From positions 1 to 19,203 of the forward strand of contig JBOFSR010000073.1 of the NCBI GenBank assembly GCA_051651645.1: a stretch of DNA of 19,203 nt, read 5' to 3'. The stretch comes from JBOFSR01 sp051651645. GTDB lineage: Bacteria > Spirochaetota > Spirochaetia > Treponematales > Treponemataceae. Both the position numbers and the translations under genes were made by a program. Below are positions 1 through 7,401 of this stretch, one piece after another (the first letter of the stretch is position 1; each line of letters begins with the position of its first letter). The notes under the pieces were generated by a model that saw only the letters and a program-made list of their open reading frames with translations, searched no databases and was not told the origin of the DNA.

Positions 1-617
1 AGTTGCAAATTCCTGTAGATAAAATTACTTTTCTTGCTGATGAGAGTGAAAAAGCTCATTTTGCTTCAAAGGATTTTTGTGGAAGCATAAGTATTATGAC
101 TCAGCTTATTCTAAAGTGCTGCACCACAATAAAAAAATCCCGCTTTATGGAAGCATTACCAATTTGTAAAAAAAAATATTTTGTGCTGCCTAAAAAAAAT
201 CAGTGGGATCAACAAACACTTACAGGGAGTCCTTTTTATTCAATGTGGTGGGGAGTTTGCGTTGTTGTGAGCGAAATTGACTTTACACTTTTTCAGCCGC
301 AAGTTAAAAAAGTGAGCCTCTTTATTGATGCAGGAAAAATTCTTGATAAGGATGCTGCTCTCTTATCCGTTCGTCGCAGTGCTGAGCAGATTTTATCTTC
401 ACTTACCACGATTGATGTAATGGATTTTCCCTGTATTGAAATTGATTTTTTCGATTCAGGTGAAAATCCTAAGGAAATAGGAGAGCTTCTCTCTTTTATT
501 CTGCCTGCAGCCTTTACTAGTTCTATCTCTCAAATTATTGGACAGGCAGTAATATCGCTTCCTTTAGATCCTGCTTTGATTTATAATGCAATAGAAAATA
601 ATGGGGGACAAAAGTGA
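1..617 (+). CDS. Molybdenum hydroxylase (xanthine dehydrogenase family) Mo-binding subunit, C-terminal part
   Basis: The frame is open to the left edge of the window, so this is the C-terminal end (about 205 residues) of a longer gene. The large subunit of this family binds molybdopterin and hydroxylates purines or aldehydes. What shows it: a stretch GSPFYSMWWGVCVVVSEI followed by a region matching the family's late beta-rich part, then IEIDFF and a short KEIGEL segment (GE at residues 160-161 counted from base 3) at the place of the family GVGEP motif, whose Glu is the catalytic base, and a closing LPLDPALIYNAI like the usual end. It overlaps the next gene by 4 bases (GTGA), so an operon with the FeS and FAD subunits is clear. 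The protein is divergent; the substrate cannot be read from this fragment. Confidence 0.75.
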   Translation, partial: LQIPVDKITFLADESEKAHFASKDFCGSISIMTQLILKCCTTIKKSRFMEALPICKKKYFVLPKKNQWDQQTLTGSPFYSMWWGVCVVVSEIDFTLFQPQVKKVSLFIDAGKILDKDAALLSVRRSAEQILSSLTTIDVMDFPCIEIDFFDSGENPKEIGELLSFILPAAFTSSISQIIGQAVISLPLDPALIYNAIENNGGQK

Positions 618-1084
618 AAATCTCTTTTATGCTTAATGAAAAGCAACAAGAAATTGAAATTTTACCTCATGAAAGCCTTGTATCAGTTTTACGAAATCAT
701 TTTAGATTATTCGAGACAAAAAGCCATTGTAACAAGGGGATTTGCGGTTCTTGTACGGTTCTTGTAAATCAAAAAGCTGTTTCAGCGTGCTTGGTTCCGA
801 TTGCCACAATTGTAGACTCCCACGTTATTACCATTGAGCATTTTAAAACAATGAGTGAATATACCTCTGTTGCACAAGTATTTGAAGAACTTCAAGTAGA
901 TTTATGTGCGTCTTGTATGCCGTTAATTGTTTTTGTAACGTACGAAATTATCACAAAAAATCAAAGTTTTTCACCGCTGACTATAAAAAAGCACTTTCAT
1001 TCGTATTATCCCCATTGTATCGACTTACAAACACTAATAAATCTCATTACCACAGCTGCACGGAATTTACGGAGAAGCCTATGA
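614..1084 (+). CDS. Molybdenum hydroxylase [2Fe-2S] subunit with an incomplete second cluster site
   Basis: Small iron-sulfur subunit (156 residues) that passes electrons from the Mo site to FAD. The start is GTG, overlapping the previous stop as GTGA, with a G-rich Shine-Dalgarno (GGGGG) just upstream. The plant-type ferredoxin half has all four cluster ligands: C39, C44, C47 (CNKGICGSC) and C59. The second, helical half has CASC (C98, C101), but the CxC pair expected 31 residues later reads P133-H134-C135, so one ligand is missing and the usual CRCTGY is lost. Length is normal for the family (about 150-160). It overlaps the FAD subunit gene by 4 bases (ATGA). Family assignment is firm; whether cluster II still assembles is open. 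Confidence 0.88.
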   Translation: MKISFMLNEKQQEIEILPHESLVSVLRNHFRLFETKSHCNKGICGSCTVLVNQKAVSACLVPIATIVDSHVITIEHFKTMSEYTSVAQVFEELQVDLCASCMPLIVFVTYEIITKNQSFSPLTIKKHFHSYYPHCIDLQTLINLITTAARNLRRSL

Positions 1085-1902
1085 ATAGCAAAGTTAAATT
1101 TTTTTTTGCTAATAATGTTTCGGAGCTTGTTTATCATTTAAAAAATATTCCCAAGTTGACTGTTGTTGCTGGGTGTACTACTGTTATGCATAATTTTTCC
1201 GATTTTCCTAAAAAAATTATATGCATAAACAAAATTACTGATTTAATGAATATTAGAAAAAGTGAGCGTTCAATAGAGTTTGGCAGTGCTGTTTGTTTGT
1301 CAAAAATCCTTGAGTTAGAGACAAAAAAACTTCCGCAACCTTTTTTACAGGCACTTGAGTCAATTGCGAATATTCCTGTGCGTAATCTTGCAACTATTGG
1401 CGGAAATATTTGTGCAAAGGGGTTTTATCACACAACGTATGCTCCCTTGCTTGCCTTAGATGCCGTATTAGAAATACGAAATCATAATGAGTTATCGGTT
1501 GTTCCTTTAAGTAAATTTGACGGTGTTGCAAGTGGTTACTTTTTGTCAAAAATTAAAGTGCCACTTGATGATTGGGATATCGAAGTTTTTAAGCGACTTG
1601 AAAATGGCACTACAACTAAGCAAAACGCTACTTCTTTTACCTTGCTTACAAAAATAAATAAAAATATTCTCTCTGATTTACGGATTGCACTTGCGGGCGA
1701 CTTTTTATTTAGGAATAAAGAGCTTGAAAATATTTTGATAGGGCGAAAACTTCCGTTAACGAGAAAACAATTAGAAGATTTTTTAATCGAGGCAAATGAT
1801 TATCTAGTAGAATTTCTGGATGAGAAAAAAACTAGCTTTACCGATATGGAAAAAAAACAATTTCTCAATTTGATTAGAAAATCTCTGAAAGATTTATTAT
1901 AG
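1081..1902 (+). CDS. Molybdenum hydroxylase FAD-binding subunit
   Basis: FAD subunit (273 residues) of the xanthine dehydrogenase family, accepting electrons from the FeS subunit. I place the start at ATG 1081, which overlaps the preceding stop as ATGA and has GGAGAAG at 1071-1077. An in-frame start 59 codons earlier would lie inside the FeS gene and adds nothing family-like. Evidence: VVAGCTTVM near residue 30 in the place of the family's GGTD loop, RNLATIGGN around residue 103, then APLLALDAVLEI. The SPAAD-like segment normally after GGN is replaced by AKGFYHT, and the protein is a little short of the usual 280-290 residues. It is the last gene of the three-gene set; no strong terminator follows it. 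Confidence 0.85.
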   Translation: MNSKVKFFFANNVSELVYHLKNIPKLTVVAGCTTVMHNFSDFPKKIICINKITDLMNIRKSERSIEFGSAVCLSKILELETKKLPQPFLQALESIANIPVRNLATIGGNICAKGFYHTTYAPLLALDAVLEIRNHNELSVVPLSKFDGVASGYFLSKIKVPLDDWDIEVFKRLENGTTTKQNATSFTLLTKINKNILSDLRIALAGDFLFRNKELENILIGRKLPLTRKQLEDFLIEANDYLVEFLDEKKTSFTDMEKKQFLNLIRKSLKDLL

Positions 1903-2088
1903 AACGCGTTTTACTTACGCTTAATCATCTCATTTTTCCTGTAGAAATTACAGCCCAACAATATTTTTTCATACCCATGATTATACAACCATACTTTGAA
2001 AAAAACAATTGAAAAAAGGCTTATTTTAAATATATTTAGTTTTCGCCATGGCAGCTCCCAAAAAGAAATTAAAAAGCAAAATCTTATC

Positions 2089-2117
2089 TTGACACATCAG
2101 TTTGAAATCAGCATTAT
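2089..2117 (+). promoter_or_regulatory. Candidate promoter for the flavodiiron gene
   Basis: TTGACA at 2089-2094 is a perfect -35 hexamer. It is followed after 17 bases by CATTAT at 2112-2117, which matches TATAAT at 4 of 6 positions. It would give a 5' leader of roughly 125 bases before ATG 2252. Seen by eye only; in DNA this AT-rich the -10 call is weak. Confidence 0.4.
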
Positions 2118-2170
2118 TACTAATATTTAATTTAGAAAAAATCTTTTTTTAATAGCAAGCCCTCAATTTT

Positions 2171-2201
2171 TGTTGCATTTACAACAGAATATTTTTATCA
2201 G
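2171..2201 (+). promoter_or_regulatory. Possible second promoter with an inverted repeat over its -35
   Basis: TTGCAT at 2173-2178 and TATCAG at 2196-2201 are 17 bases apart, each matching the sigma-70 hexamers at 4 of 6 positions. The -35 lies in an inverted repeat TGTTG-N6-CAACA (2171-2186), a possible operator. Closer to the gene than the TTGACA promoter, but weaker. Low confidence. Confidence 0.22.
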
Positions 2202-2251
2202 ATAAGGTATTCTAGTAAACATATTTATTCATTTTCAATTTAGGAGAAATT

Positions 2252-3475
2252 ATGAACAAGGTTAGAAAAATTACAGAAAATATTTATAGCATACACGCCA
2301 ATTTACCTGACTTACGGCTTTTCGAAGGTTTTTGGAAAATACCACACGGAGTATCGCTTAACTCATATGTGGTAAAAGGAGAAGGTGAAAACGCAAAAAA
2401 TGTTTTAATTGATTTAGTATGGGATTGCCAAACAGCTGTTGATCAGCTTTATGAGCAGCTTAAATCAATCAACGTAACAATTGCTGATATTGATTACTTA
2501 GTTTTAAATCACCTTGAGCCCGATCATGCAGGCTTCATTCAAAAATTTTTCCAAGAAAATACAAAGGCAACAATTTATACAACCCAAAAGGGCGTAAATT
2601 TACTTGACAAATTCTTTAAGGTTCAAGGACGATGCCACGCAATTAAAGACCAAGAAATCCTTGAGTTAGGAGGTCAAATAACATTACAATTTTTTGAAAC
2701 TCCGAATGTCCACTGGCCAGAAACAATGATGACATACGAGCAAAGTTCTCAGACGCTTTTTAGCTGCGATGCATTTGGCTCCTATGGCACAATTGAAAAC
2801 AAGGTAATTGATAACGAATTAACAAAGGAAGAGCATAGTCTACTTGAGCATGAAATGCTTCGATATTACTCAAATATTGTTTCATCTTTCAGTCCCGCGG
2901 TAAACAATGCCCTCAAAAAGCTAACAGGACTTCCTGTAAAATATATTGCTCCAAGTCATGGATTAATTTGGCAGGAAAATCCAACTGAAGTAATCAATCG
3001 CTATAAAAAATATGCAGGCTATACAAGTGGAGGAGAGCTTGAAAAGGAAGTTTGCGTTATTTGGGGCTCTATGTATGGATCGACGGATAAAGGCGCTTTG
3101 GCGATCATTGAAGGCTTAAAAGAAGCAGGAATCCCCTACTCTCAATTCAAAGTGCCAGAAAGCAGCTATTCAGAAATTCTTGCATCAGCACTAGGAGCAA
3201 AAATTCTTGTTTTAGGAATTCCAACCTATGAATATAAAATGTACCCGCCGATGGCTCACCTTTTGGACTTATTTGCACGCAAACACTTTTTCAAAAAGAC
3301 AGCTTTCAGATTTGGTTCATGGGGTTGGCTGAGCAATCTTGCAAAAGATTATGATGCGGCAACAAGCACTTTTTCATGGAACCACTTACCTGCCTATGAA
3401 TGGCAAGGCATTCCAACAAATGAAGATTTACAAGCATTGAAACAAAAAGCAATTGACTTAAAATCAGAACTTTAG
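2252..3475 (+). CDS. fprA: Flavodiiron protein (A-type flavoprotein, O2/NO reductase)
   Basis: Soluble enzyme that reduces O2 to water and/or NO to N2O using electrons from rubredoxin or similar donors; typical of anaerobes. 407 residues, the usual length of the two-domain core form. The N-terminal metallo-beta-lactamase-like domain (about 1-260) has the full diiron ligand set: H87, E89, D91, H92 (HLEPDH), H154, D173 and H236. The C-terminal flavodoxin domain (about 267-407) has the FMN loop GSMYGSTDK at 272-280. There is no rubredoxin or flavin-reductase extension, so an outside donor is needed. Start ATG 2252 has AGGAGA 5 bases upstream. It is a single gene between a 349-base upstream gap and a convergent terminator. 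The neighbouring Bat cluster is also linked to oxygen tolerance, but is on the other strand. Confidence 0.93.
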   Translation: MNKVRKITENIYSIHANLPDLRLFEGFWKIPHGVSLNSYVVKGEGENAKNVLIDLVWDCQTAVDQLYEQLKSINVTIADIDYLVLNHLEPDHAGFIQKFFQENTKATIYTTQKGVNLLDKFFKVQGRCHAIKDQEILELGGQITLQFFETPNVHWPETMMTYEQSSQTLFSCDAFGSYGTIENKVIDNELTKEEHSLLEHEMLRYYSNIVSSFSPAVNNALKKLTGLPVKYIAPSHGLIWQENPTEVINRYKKYAGYTSGGELEKEVCVIWGSMYGSTDKGALAIIEGLKEAGIPYSQFKVPESSYSEILASALGAKILVLGIPTYEYKMYPPMAHLLDLFARKHFFKKTAFRFGSWGWLSNLAKDYDAATSTFSWNHLPAYEWQGIPTNEDLQALKQKAIDLKSEL

Positions 3476-3496
3476 AACACTTATTCAACAAAGTTT

Positions 3497-3526
3497 GCTG
3501 ATAATACTATACTCGGTATTATCAGT
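3497..3526. terminator. Bidirectional terminator between fprA and the Bat operon
   Basis: A perfect 10-base inverted repeat, CTGATAATAC (3498-3507) and GTATTATCAG (3516-3525), with an 8-base loop. Further G-U and A-U pairs could extend it on both sides. It sits in the 57-base gap between two converging genes, the usual place for a shared terminator. The stem is AT-rich and neither side has a long T tract, so strength is uncertain. Confidence 0.6.
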
Positions 3527-3532
3527 GAGCTA

Positions 3533-4831
3533 CTAATAAAATAGCAAAGAATCCTTTTTTATCCAGCCTTTTTCATTTTCATGAAAGCTAACATACACCC
3601 ACTGCCCTATCGTCTTATTGATTTGAACACATGTTCCAACCTGTATTTGATCAATAACACGTGCAGATTCAGAGGGAATAGCATAAATATTTTTTTCAAC
3701 AATTAATGCATGCTTTTTTTGCAAAACAAAAAATTCAAACGCAAAAAGTCCTGCACTAGCACAAAAAAGTAATATAACAAAAATTAAATTTTTTTTCAAA
3801 ATAAGACAAATAATAAATCCTGCAAAAAATAAAGCAAGAAAAAAAAGTGTCACTGTTAAAAAAAACTGAGGGAATTCATTTCGATTAATCGTAATTCCAT
3901 GTGCTTGTTCATAATCGTGTCTTTGTTTTTGATACACAAAAAATAAAAGTTTTTCACGCTCAAGTGTTCGTAAAGCCTGTATATTATTTAAAATATCTTC
4001 ATCACTTACTCGGTGCTGCTCTGCTTGGTTTTCTTCAGGTAAAAAAGAGTTTTCAAAAAAAAGCTTTGATCGACTTTCATCACCCTCGTTAAAACCATCA
4101 CTTGTAAGCGATTCTTGTATAAAAATCTTTTTTTCAGGAATAATAAATTCAATACTATTGTTATGAACATCAACAGCGTGTATTTTTGCACTGGGAATAC
4201 TATAGTTTTGTGACGCCAGCGGAGTCCACTCAAATTTTCCAACGCACATTGTCTGATAATAAATAGTTTCTTGATTTGAAAAATCCGTTTGTAAATCATC
4301 AATCAAAGTAAAAAAAGAATTTTCTGGTAAATCATATTTTAACGAAGTGATTTTTTTTAAATAGTGAACATTTAACGAAAGAATAATTTTTTCTTGGGAA
4401 AAAAGATTATTAGATTCAAGCTGCCAAAAACCACGAGCAATCATATTTTCTTTTTTTTCAAAAACCATAATTTTATCAAAACCGACAAAAAAACTTTCTC
4501 GCAGAAGTTGAAACGATACGCTAGGCAAAATATATTCACCTGCTCTGGTAAAAATAAACTCCAGCTCCACCAACGTTGCATTCAGTCCATTATGAATCAC
4601 CGTTTTCTTTTGTGAGGAAAAAAACTCAACGGAATCAGGCAAATCACTTAAAGTAAAATTTACCTGCTCAGCTTTATATTCTGGAATCAATAGCGAAAAA
4701 GTGATTTTTTCATCAACAGTGACGATGGGTTTATGAGGAACAAGTAAAAAATCCTCAGCAAAAACTGAGAAAATTATAAAAACTAGTAATCCAATACAGA
4801 GGAATCGTTTTGTTGCGGTTGATTTTTCCAT
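3533..4831 (-). CDS. BatD-like membrane protein with a C-terminal SH3 domain
   Basis: 432 residues, last gene of the minus-strand run. Residues 1-25 look like a signal peptide (basic start, then a hydrophobic run ending FAED). Residues 26-310 form a beta-rich extracytoplasmic region like BatD proteins (stretches such as ELEFIFTRAGEYILPSVSF). Two membrane segments follow at about 322-345 and 349-370. Residues 374-432 read as a bacterial SH3 domain (IPSES, VGTCVQI, GQWVYVSF, KGWIKKDSLL). BatD partners BatA/BatB in the cytoplasmic membrane; the cluster is named for aerotolerance but its mechanism is unclear. Start ATG 4831 lies 48 bases inside the upstream gene, with AAGGAG at 4846-4851, a rather long 14-base spacing. 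No other start fits the signal peptide. Convergent to fprA, ending at a shared hairpin. Confidence 0.72.
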   Translation of the reverse strand: MEKSTATKRFLCIGLLVFIIFSVFAEDFLLVPHKPIVTVDEKITFSLLIPEYKAEQVNFTLSDLPDSVEFFSSQKKTVIHNGLNATLVELEFIFTRAGEYILPSVSFQLLRESFFVGFDKIMVFEKKENMIARGFWQLESNNLFSQEKIILSLNVHYLKKITSLKYDLPENSFFTLIDDLQTDFSNQETIYYQTMCVGKFEWTPLASQNYSIPSAKIHAVDVHNNSIEFIIPEKKIFIQESLTSDGFNEGDESRSKLFFENSFLPEENQAEQHRVSDEDILNNIQALRTLEREKLLFFVYQKQRHDYEQAHGITINRNEFPQFFLTVTLFFLALFFAGFIICLILKKNLIFVILLFCASAGLFAFEFFVLQKKHALIVEKNIYAIPSESARVIDQIQVGTCVQINKTIGQWVYVSFHENEKGWIKKDSLLFY

Positions 4832-6402
4832 TGATTTTTACCATTCTCCTTAATTACAGAAAAAATTGATTGTTGAACAGGATTTTCTTGTGAACTCATG
4901 CCCATTTGATCGGCAGATGATTGCTGTTCTTGACTTTGATTTTTTTGATTTTGCTGCATGACTAACTCAAGGTTTACAATCGCATTGACATTTGTTTTAT
5001 CAATAGCCAGAGCATCCTTAAAAAACTGAGCAGCAAGGTTATACTCGCCATTTTGGTACGAGATAACGCCCAAATTATAATAGCGTCCAAACAAAATATC
5101 GTTTGTTGTGTCGTGTGAAAGAATATCCAAAAGCTCCACAGCTGATTCAAACTCATTGAGCATCAAGTATGTAGTGGCAAGTCCAAAGTCAGCATAGATT
5201 TGCTCCTCCTCCCCTGCCAGCTCACCCACTTCTAAAAAGGCAATAGCGGCTTTTTCATAGTTTTTTTGATTCCAAAAAATTGATCCTTCAAGTAACTTAA
5301 AAGAAGATTTAAAATCAATAGAGCATGAGGTAAAAAAAACTGAGAAAATTATGAGAAAAAAACTATTTTTTACAAAGCCTGCAAATTGATATATAAAAAG
5401 CCCCAATAGGAAAAACAATAACGACAAGAGCAAAAAAGTGTGATGACGTTCAGCGGGCTTTGAGTCATACGCAGAAACAGTTGCAAGGATATCAGCTTTA
5501 TTCGACTGGGCAGCTAAAAACGGTTGCATCATTTTAATTGCTTGGACGGCGGAGCTTCTTTCAAGAGAGTTGACATACAAAAATGATCCTAGCGTTTTAT
5601 CTCGAGCATGCTTTTCCTCAATAAGCGATTGAATATTTTTTAAACTTGCTTCTTGCAAGGCAGATTTTACAATAGTGCCATTTCCGCTTAAAACATCAGT
5701 TTCCTCAGTACTACCGAATCCAATTATTACCACATTTATGCCATATTCTAAAGCCTTTAAGGTAGAATCAAAAAGTGATTGCGTTGTCTCCTGACCATCA
5801 GTAAAAAAAACGATACAATTTGTTGAGGCGGCTTGGCTCGGAAAAGAATTGATTGCAAGGTCAAAGCCACTAGAAAGATTTGATCCTGCTGAGGAAATAA
5901 GCTGCGGGGAGAGTTTTTCAAGAAGTGAGTAGACAATATTAAAATCATCGGTAAGCGGAATAGTCAAAATACTTTCGCCTTTCGTTAGAACAACAGACAA
6001 AGCGGTTCCTTGCATGCGTGAAAGTAAATCAAAGGCATAGCGACGAGCAGCTTCAAGGCGAGTAATATTTTCTCCTTTAAGAATAACATCCTGTGCCATC
6101 ATACTATATGAGATATCAAAAATAAAAGAAACGGACGATGAAGTTTTTTGCACCAACACATTTTTTTTACCAAAATACGGGCCACTTGATGCAATGCACA
6201 AAAAAATCCATGCAAGACTCCAGCATACGATTCGAAAAACTAATTTTATCTGTATGTTTTTATATGCAAAAGACAGATGAAATCGATTTGTGTAAAAAGA
6301 GCCAAGATTTTTTGCAAAGTTTTTATAATTGGCTATAATAATCACGATTGCAGGAAAAATCAAAAGAATACCGTATAAAAAAAAGGGACGATCAAAACTC
6401 AT
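4783..6402 (-). CDS. BatB-BatC fusion: VWA-domain membrane protein with C-terminal TPR region
   Basis: 539 residues from ATG 6402. I prefer this start to the in-frame one 13 codons upstream because it overlaps the batA stop (TAATG) and follows GGGAG. Order: two N-terminal membrane segments (about 8-27 and 57-73), a von Willebrand A domain with the MIDAS motif DISYS (D96, S98, S100) and FTDG (D202), a membrane segment near 322-341, then KNSFFLIIFSVFFTSC (345-360), which resembles a lipoprotein signal ending in a lipobox Cys. After that come TPR-like helices (about 367-485: FWNQKNYEKAAIAF, YYNLGVISYQNGEYNLAAQFFKDAL) and a Gln-rich low-complexity tail. In other bacteria BatB and BatC are separate genes; here they are one. 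VWA domains bind protein partners through Mg2+; the TPR part probably scaffolds the Bat complex. Its 3' end overlaps the batD-like gene by 49 bases. Confidence 0.82.
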   Translation of the reverse strand: MSFDRPFFLYGILLIFPAIVIIIANYKNFAKNLGSFYTNRFHLSFAYKNIQIKLVFRIVCWSLAWIFLCIASSGPYFGKKNVLVQKTSSSVSFIFDISYSMMAQDVILKGENITRLEAARRYAFDLLSRMQGTALSVVLTKGESILTIPLTDDFNIVYSLLEKLSPQLISSAGSNLSSGFDLAINSFPSQAASTNCIVFFTDGQETTQSLFDSTLKALEYGINVVIIGFGSTEETDVLSGNGTIVKSALQEASLKNIQSLIEEKHARDKTLGSFLYVNSLERSSAVQAIKMMQPFLAAQSNKADILATVSAYDSKPAERHHTFLLLSLLFFLLGLFIYQFAGFVKNSFFLIIFSVFFTSCSIDFKSSFKLLEGSIFWNQKNYEKAAIAFLEVGELAGEEEQIYADFGLATTYLMLNEFESAVELLDILSHDTTNDILFGRYYNLGVISYQNGEYNLAAQFFKDALAIDKTNVNAIVNLELVMQQNQKNQSQEQQSSADQMGMSSQENPVQQSIFSVIKENGKNQWKNQPQQNDSSVLDY

Positions 6403-7400
6403 TATAAAATCTCCCGTAAATAAAAACGTGAAAAAATCCACGCAAGAAGAAAAAAAGTTAAACTTGCAATGGCAAAATAATAGTATAAAAAGGTATGCGT
6501 TGCTTTATTATAATATTTTTGTGCAACACTTTGTTTATCAGAAATATTTTGTAAAAGTCCTGTTAAATTGGCCAAAGTTTCGGTGGAAAAATATTCGCCA
6601 TTGCCAACACGTGCAAGGTGATATAACTCCCGCTCATCAAAGGATGAGCTTAAATAACCTGAGTACATTTTTGCACTTGTCGTATCAAAATATTCAATAG
6701 GAACATTCCCTTTTGTTCCTAAACCAAGTACATACAGTGCAATATTATTTTCACCAATCAAGCGAGCGGCTGTAAGCGGACTAATCGATCCTGCATTGTT
6801 TTCGCCATCAGTTAAAAGAATAATCACTTTTTTTGGGGCAGTTGATTTTTCCAAGTGATACAAGGCAACACTCAAGCCTGTTCCCAAAGCTGTCCCATCA
6901 CCTAAACTTCCAAGATAAATCTCATTTAATCGCTGAAAAAAATAATTATGATCAAGAGTCAGAGGCACAACAAGAGCAGCTTGCGAGGCCATGCTCACAA
7001 GTCCAAAAGCATTGCCTCTGGCATCAAGAATGATTTTTTGTATTGCATTTTTTGCCGCATCAATTCGTCGTAAGGCGTCAATATCTTTTGCACCCATTGA
7101 AGGGCTTGTATCAAGAACAAAAAGAATGTCCGTTCCCTTTGAGGTAAAGATTTTTTCATTATGCACGATGATTGGATTTGCAAGTGAAATAATTAAGCAA
7201 GAAAATGCAAAAAAAACACAGACCCGTGAAAGCACTTGCGATATTTGTAGCAAAATATTTTTATAGTGAAACGCATGTCCTTGCCAATCAGAAAGCGTCA
7301 AGGGTAACTTAAAACGAGCAAAAATCTTAAAAAAACGTAAAATAAAATAAAGGGGAAAGAGCAAAAATAAAGCAAAATAAAGCGGGTATTCAAAATACAT
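6402..7400 (-). CDS. batA: BatA-like VWA-domain membrane protein
   Basis: 332 residues. Membrane segments at about 5-24 and 56-76, a von Willebrand A domain (about 90-285), and a C-terminal membrane segment (about 303-325). The MIDAS metal site is complete: DTSPS (D97, S99, S101), T170 in GDGT and D198 in LLTDGE. This is the standard BatA plan. The ATG lies one base after the stop of the preceding gene (TAATATG) and GGGAAG is upstream, so it is translated as part of the operon. BatA proteins work with MoxR ATPases and DUF58 proteins, here encoded upstream; the metal-dependent substrate is unknown. BatA and the following fused BatB share the plan, probably by old duplication. Confidence 0.87.
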   Translation of the reverse strand: MYFEYPLYFALFLLFPLYFILRFFKIFARFKLPLTLSDWQGHAFHYKNILLQISQVLSRVCVFFAFSCLIISLANPIIVHNEKIFTSKGTDILFVLDTSPSMGAKDIDALRRIDAAKNAIQKIILDARGNAFGLVSMASQAALVVPLTLDHNYFFQRLNEIYLGSLGDGTALGTGLSVALYHLEKSTAPKKVIILLTDGENNAGSISPLTAARLIGENNIALYVLGLGTKGNVPIEYFDTTSAKMYSGYLSSSFDERELYHLARVGNGEYFSTETLANLTGLLQNISDKQSVAQKYYNKATHTFLYYYFAIASLTFFLLAWIFSRFYLREIL

Positions 7401-7401
7401 A

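Larger units (their letters stand above)
1903..2251 (+). other. Non-coding stretch between the hydroxylase operon and the flavodiiron gene
   Basis: 349 AT-rich bases with no supportable gene. Contents: a weak hairpin CTGTA-5-TACAG at 1939-1953 without a T tract, a perfect TTGACA at 2089 with CATTAT 17 bases on, a short inverted repeat TGTTG-6-CAACA at 2171-2186, and the Shine-Dalgarno AGGAGA at 2242-2247 of the next gene. I see no decayed coding sequence in it. Confidence 0.6.

Noticed and set aside
904..1080. Upstream extension of the FAD subunit (59 extra codons)
   Set aside because: It lies wholly inside the FeS subunit gene, adds no family-like sequence, and ATG 1081 has GGAGAAG and the typical ATGA overlap.
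1939..1953. Hairpin CTGTA-5-TACAG after the hydroxylase operon as a terminator
   Set aside because: Only five base pairs and no T tract follow it.
2048..2092. Short frame beginning MAAPKKKLKSK, recalling ribosomal protein L32
   Set aside because: It stops after 14 residues, has no ribosome binding site, and lacks the rest of L32.
4842..4844. Alternative ATG right after AAGGAG as the batD-like start
   Set aside because: It is in a different frame and ends after about 30 residues with no recognisable protein; the signal peptide belongs to ATG 4831.
6402..6441. In-frame start 13 codons upstream for the batB/C fusion
   Set aside because: It would overlap batA by 40 bases; ATG 6402 has GGGAG and the TAATG junction.
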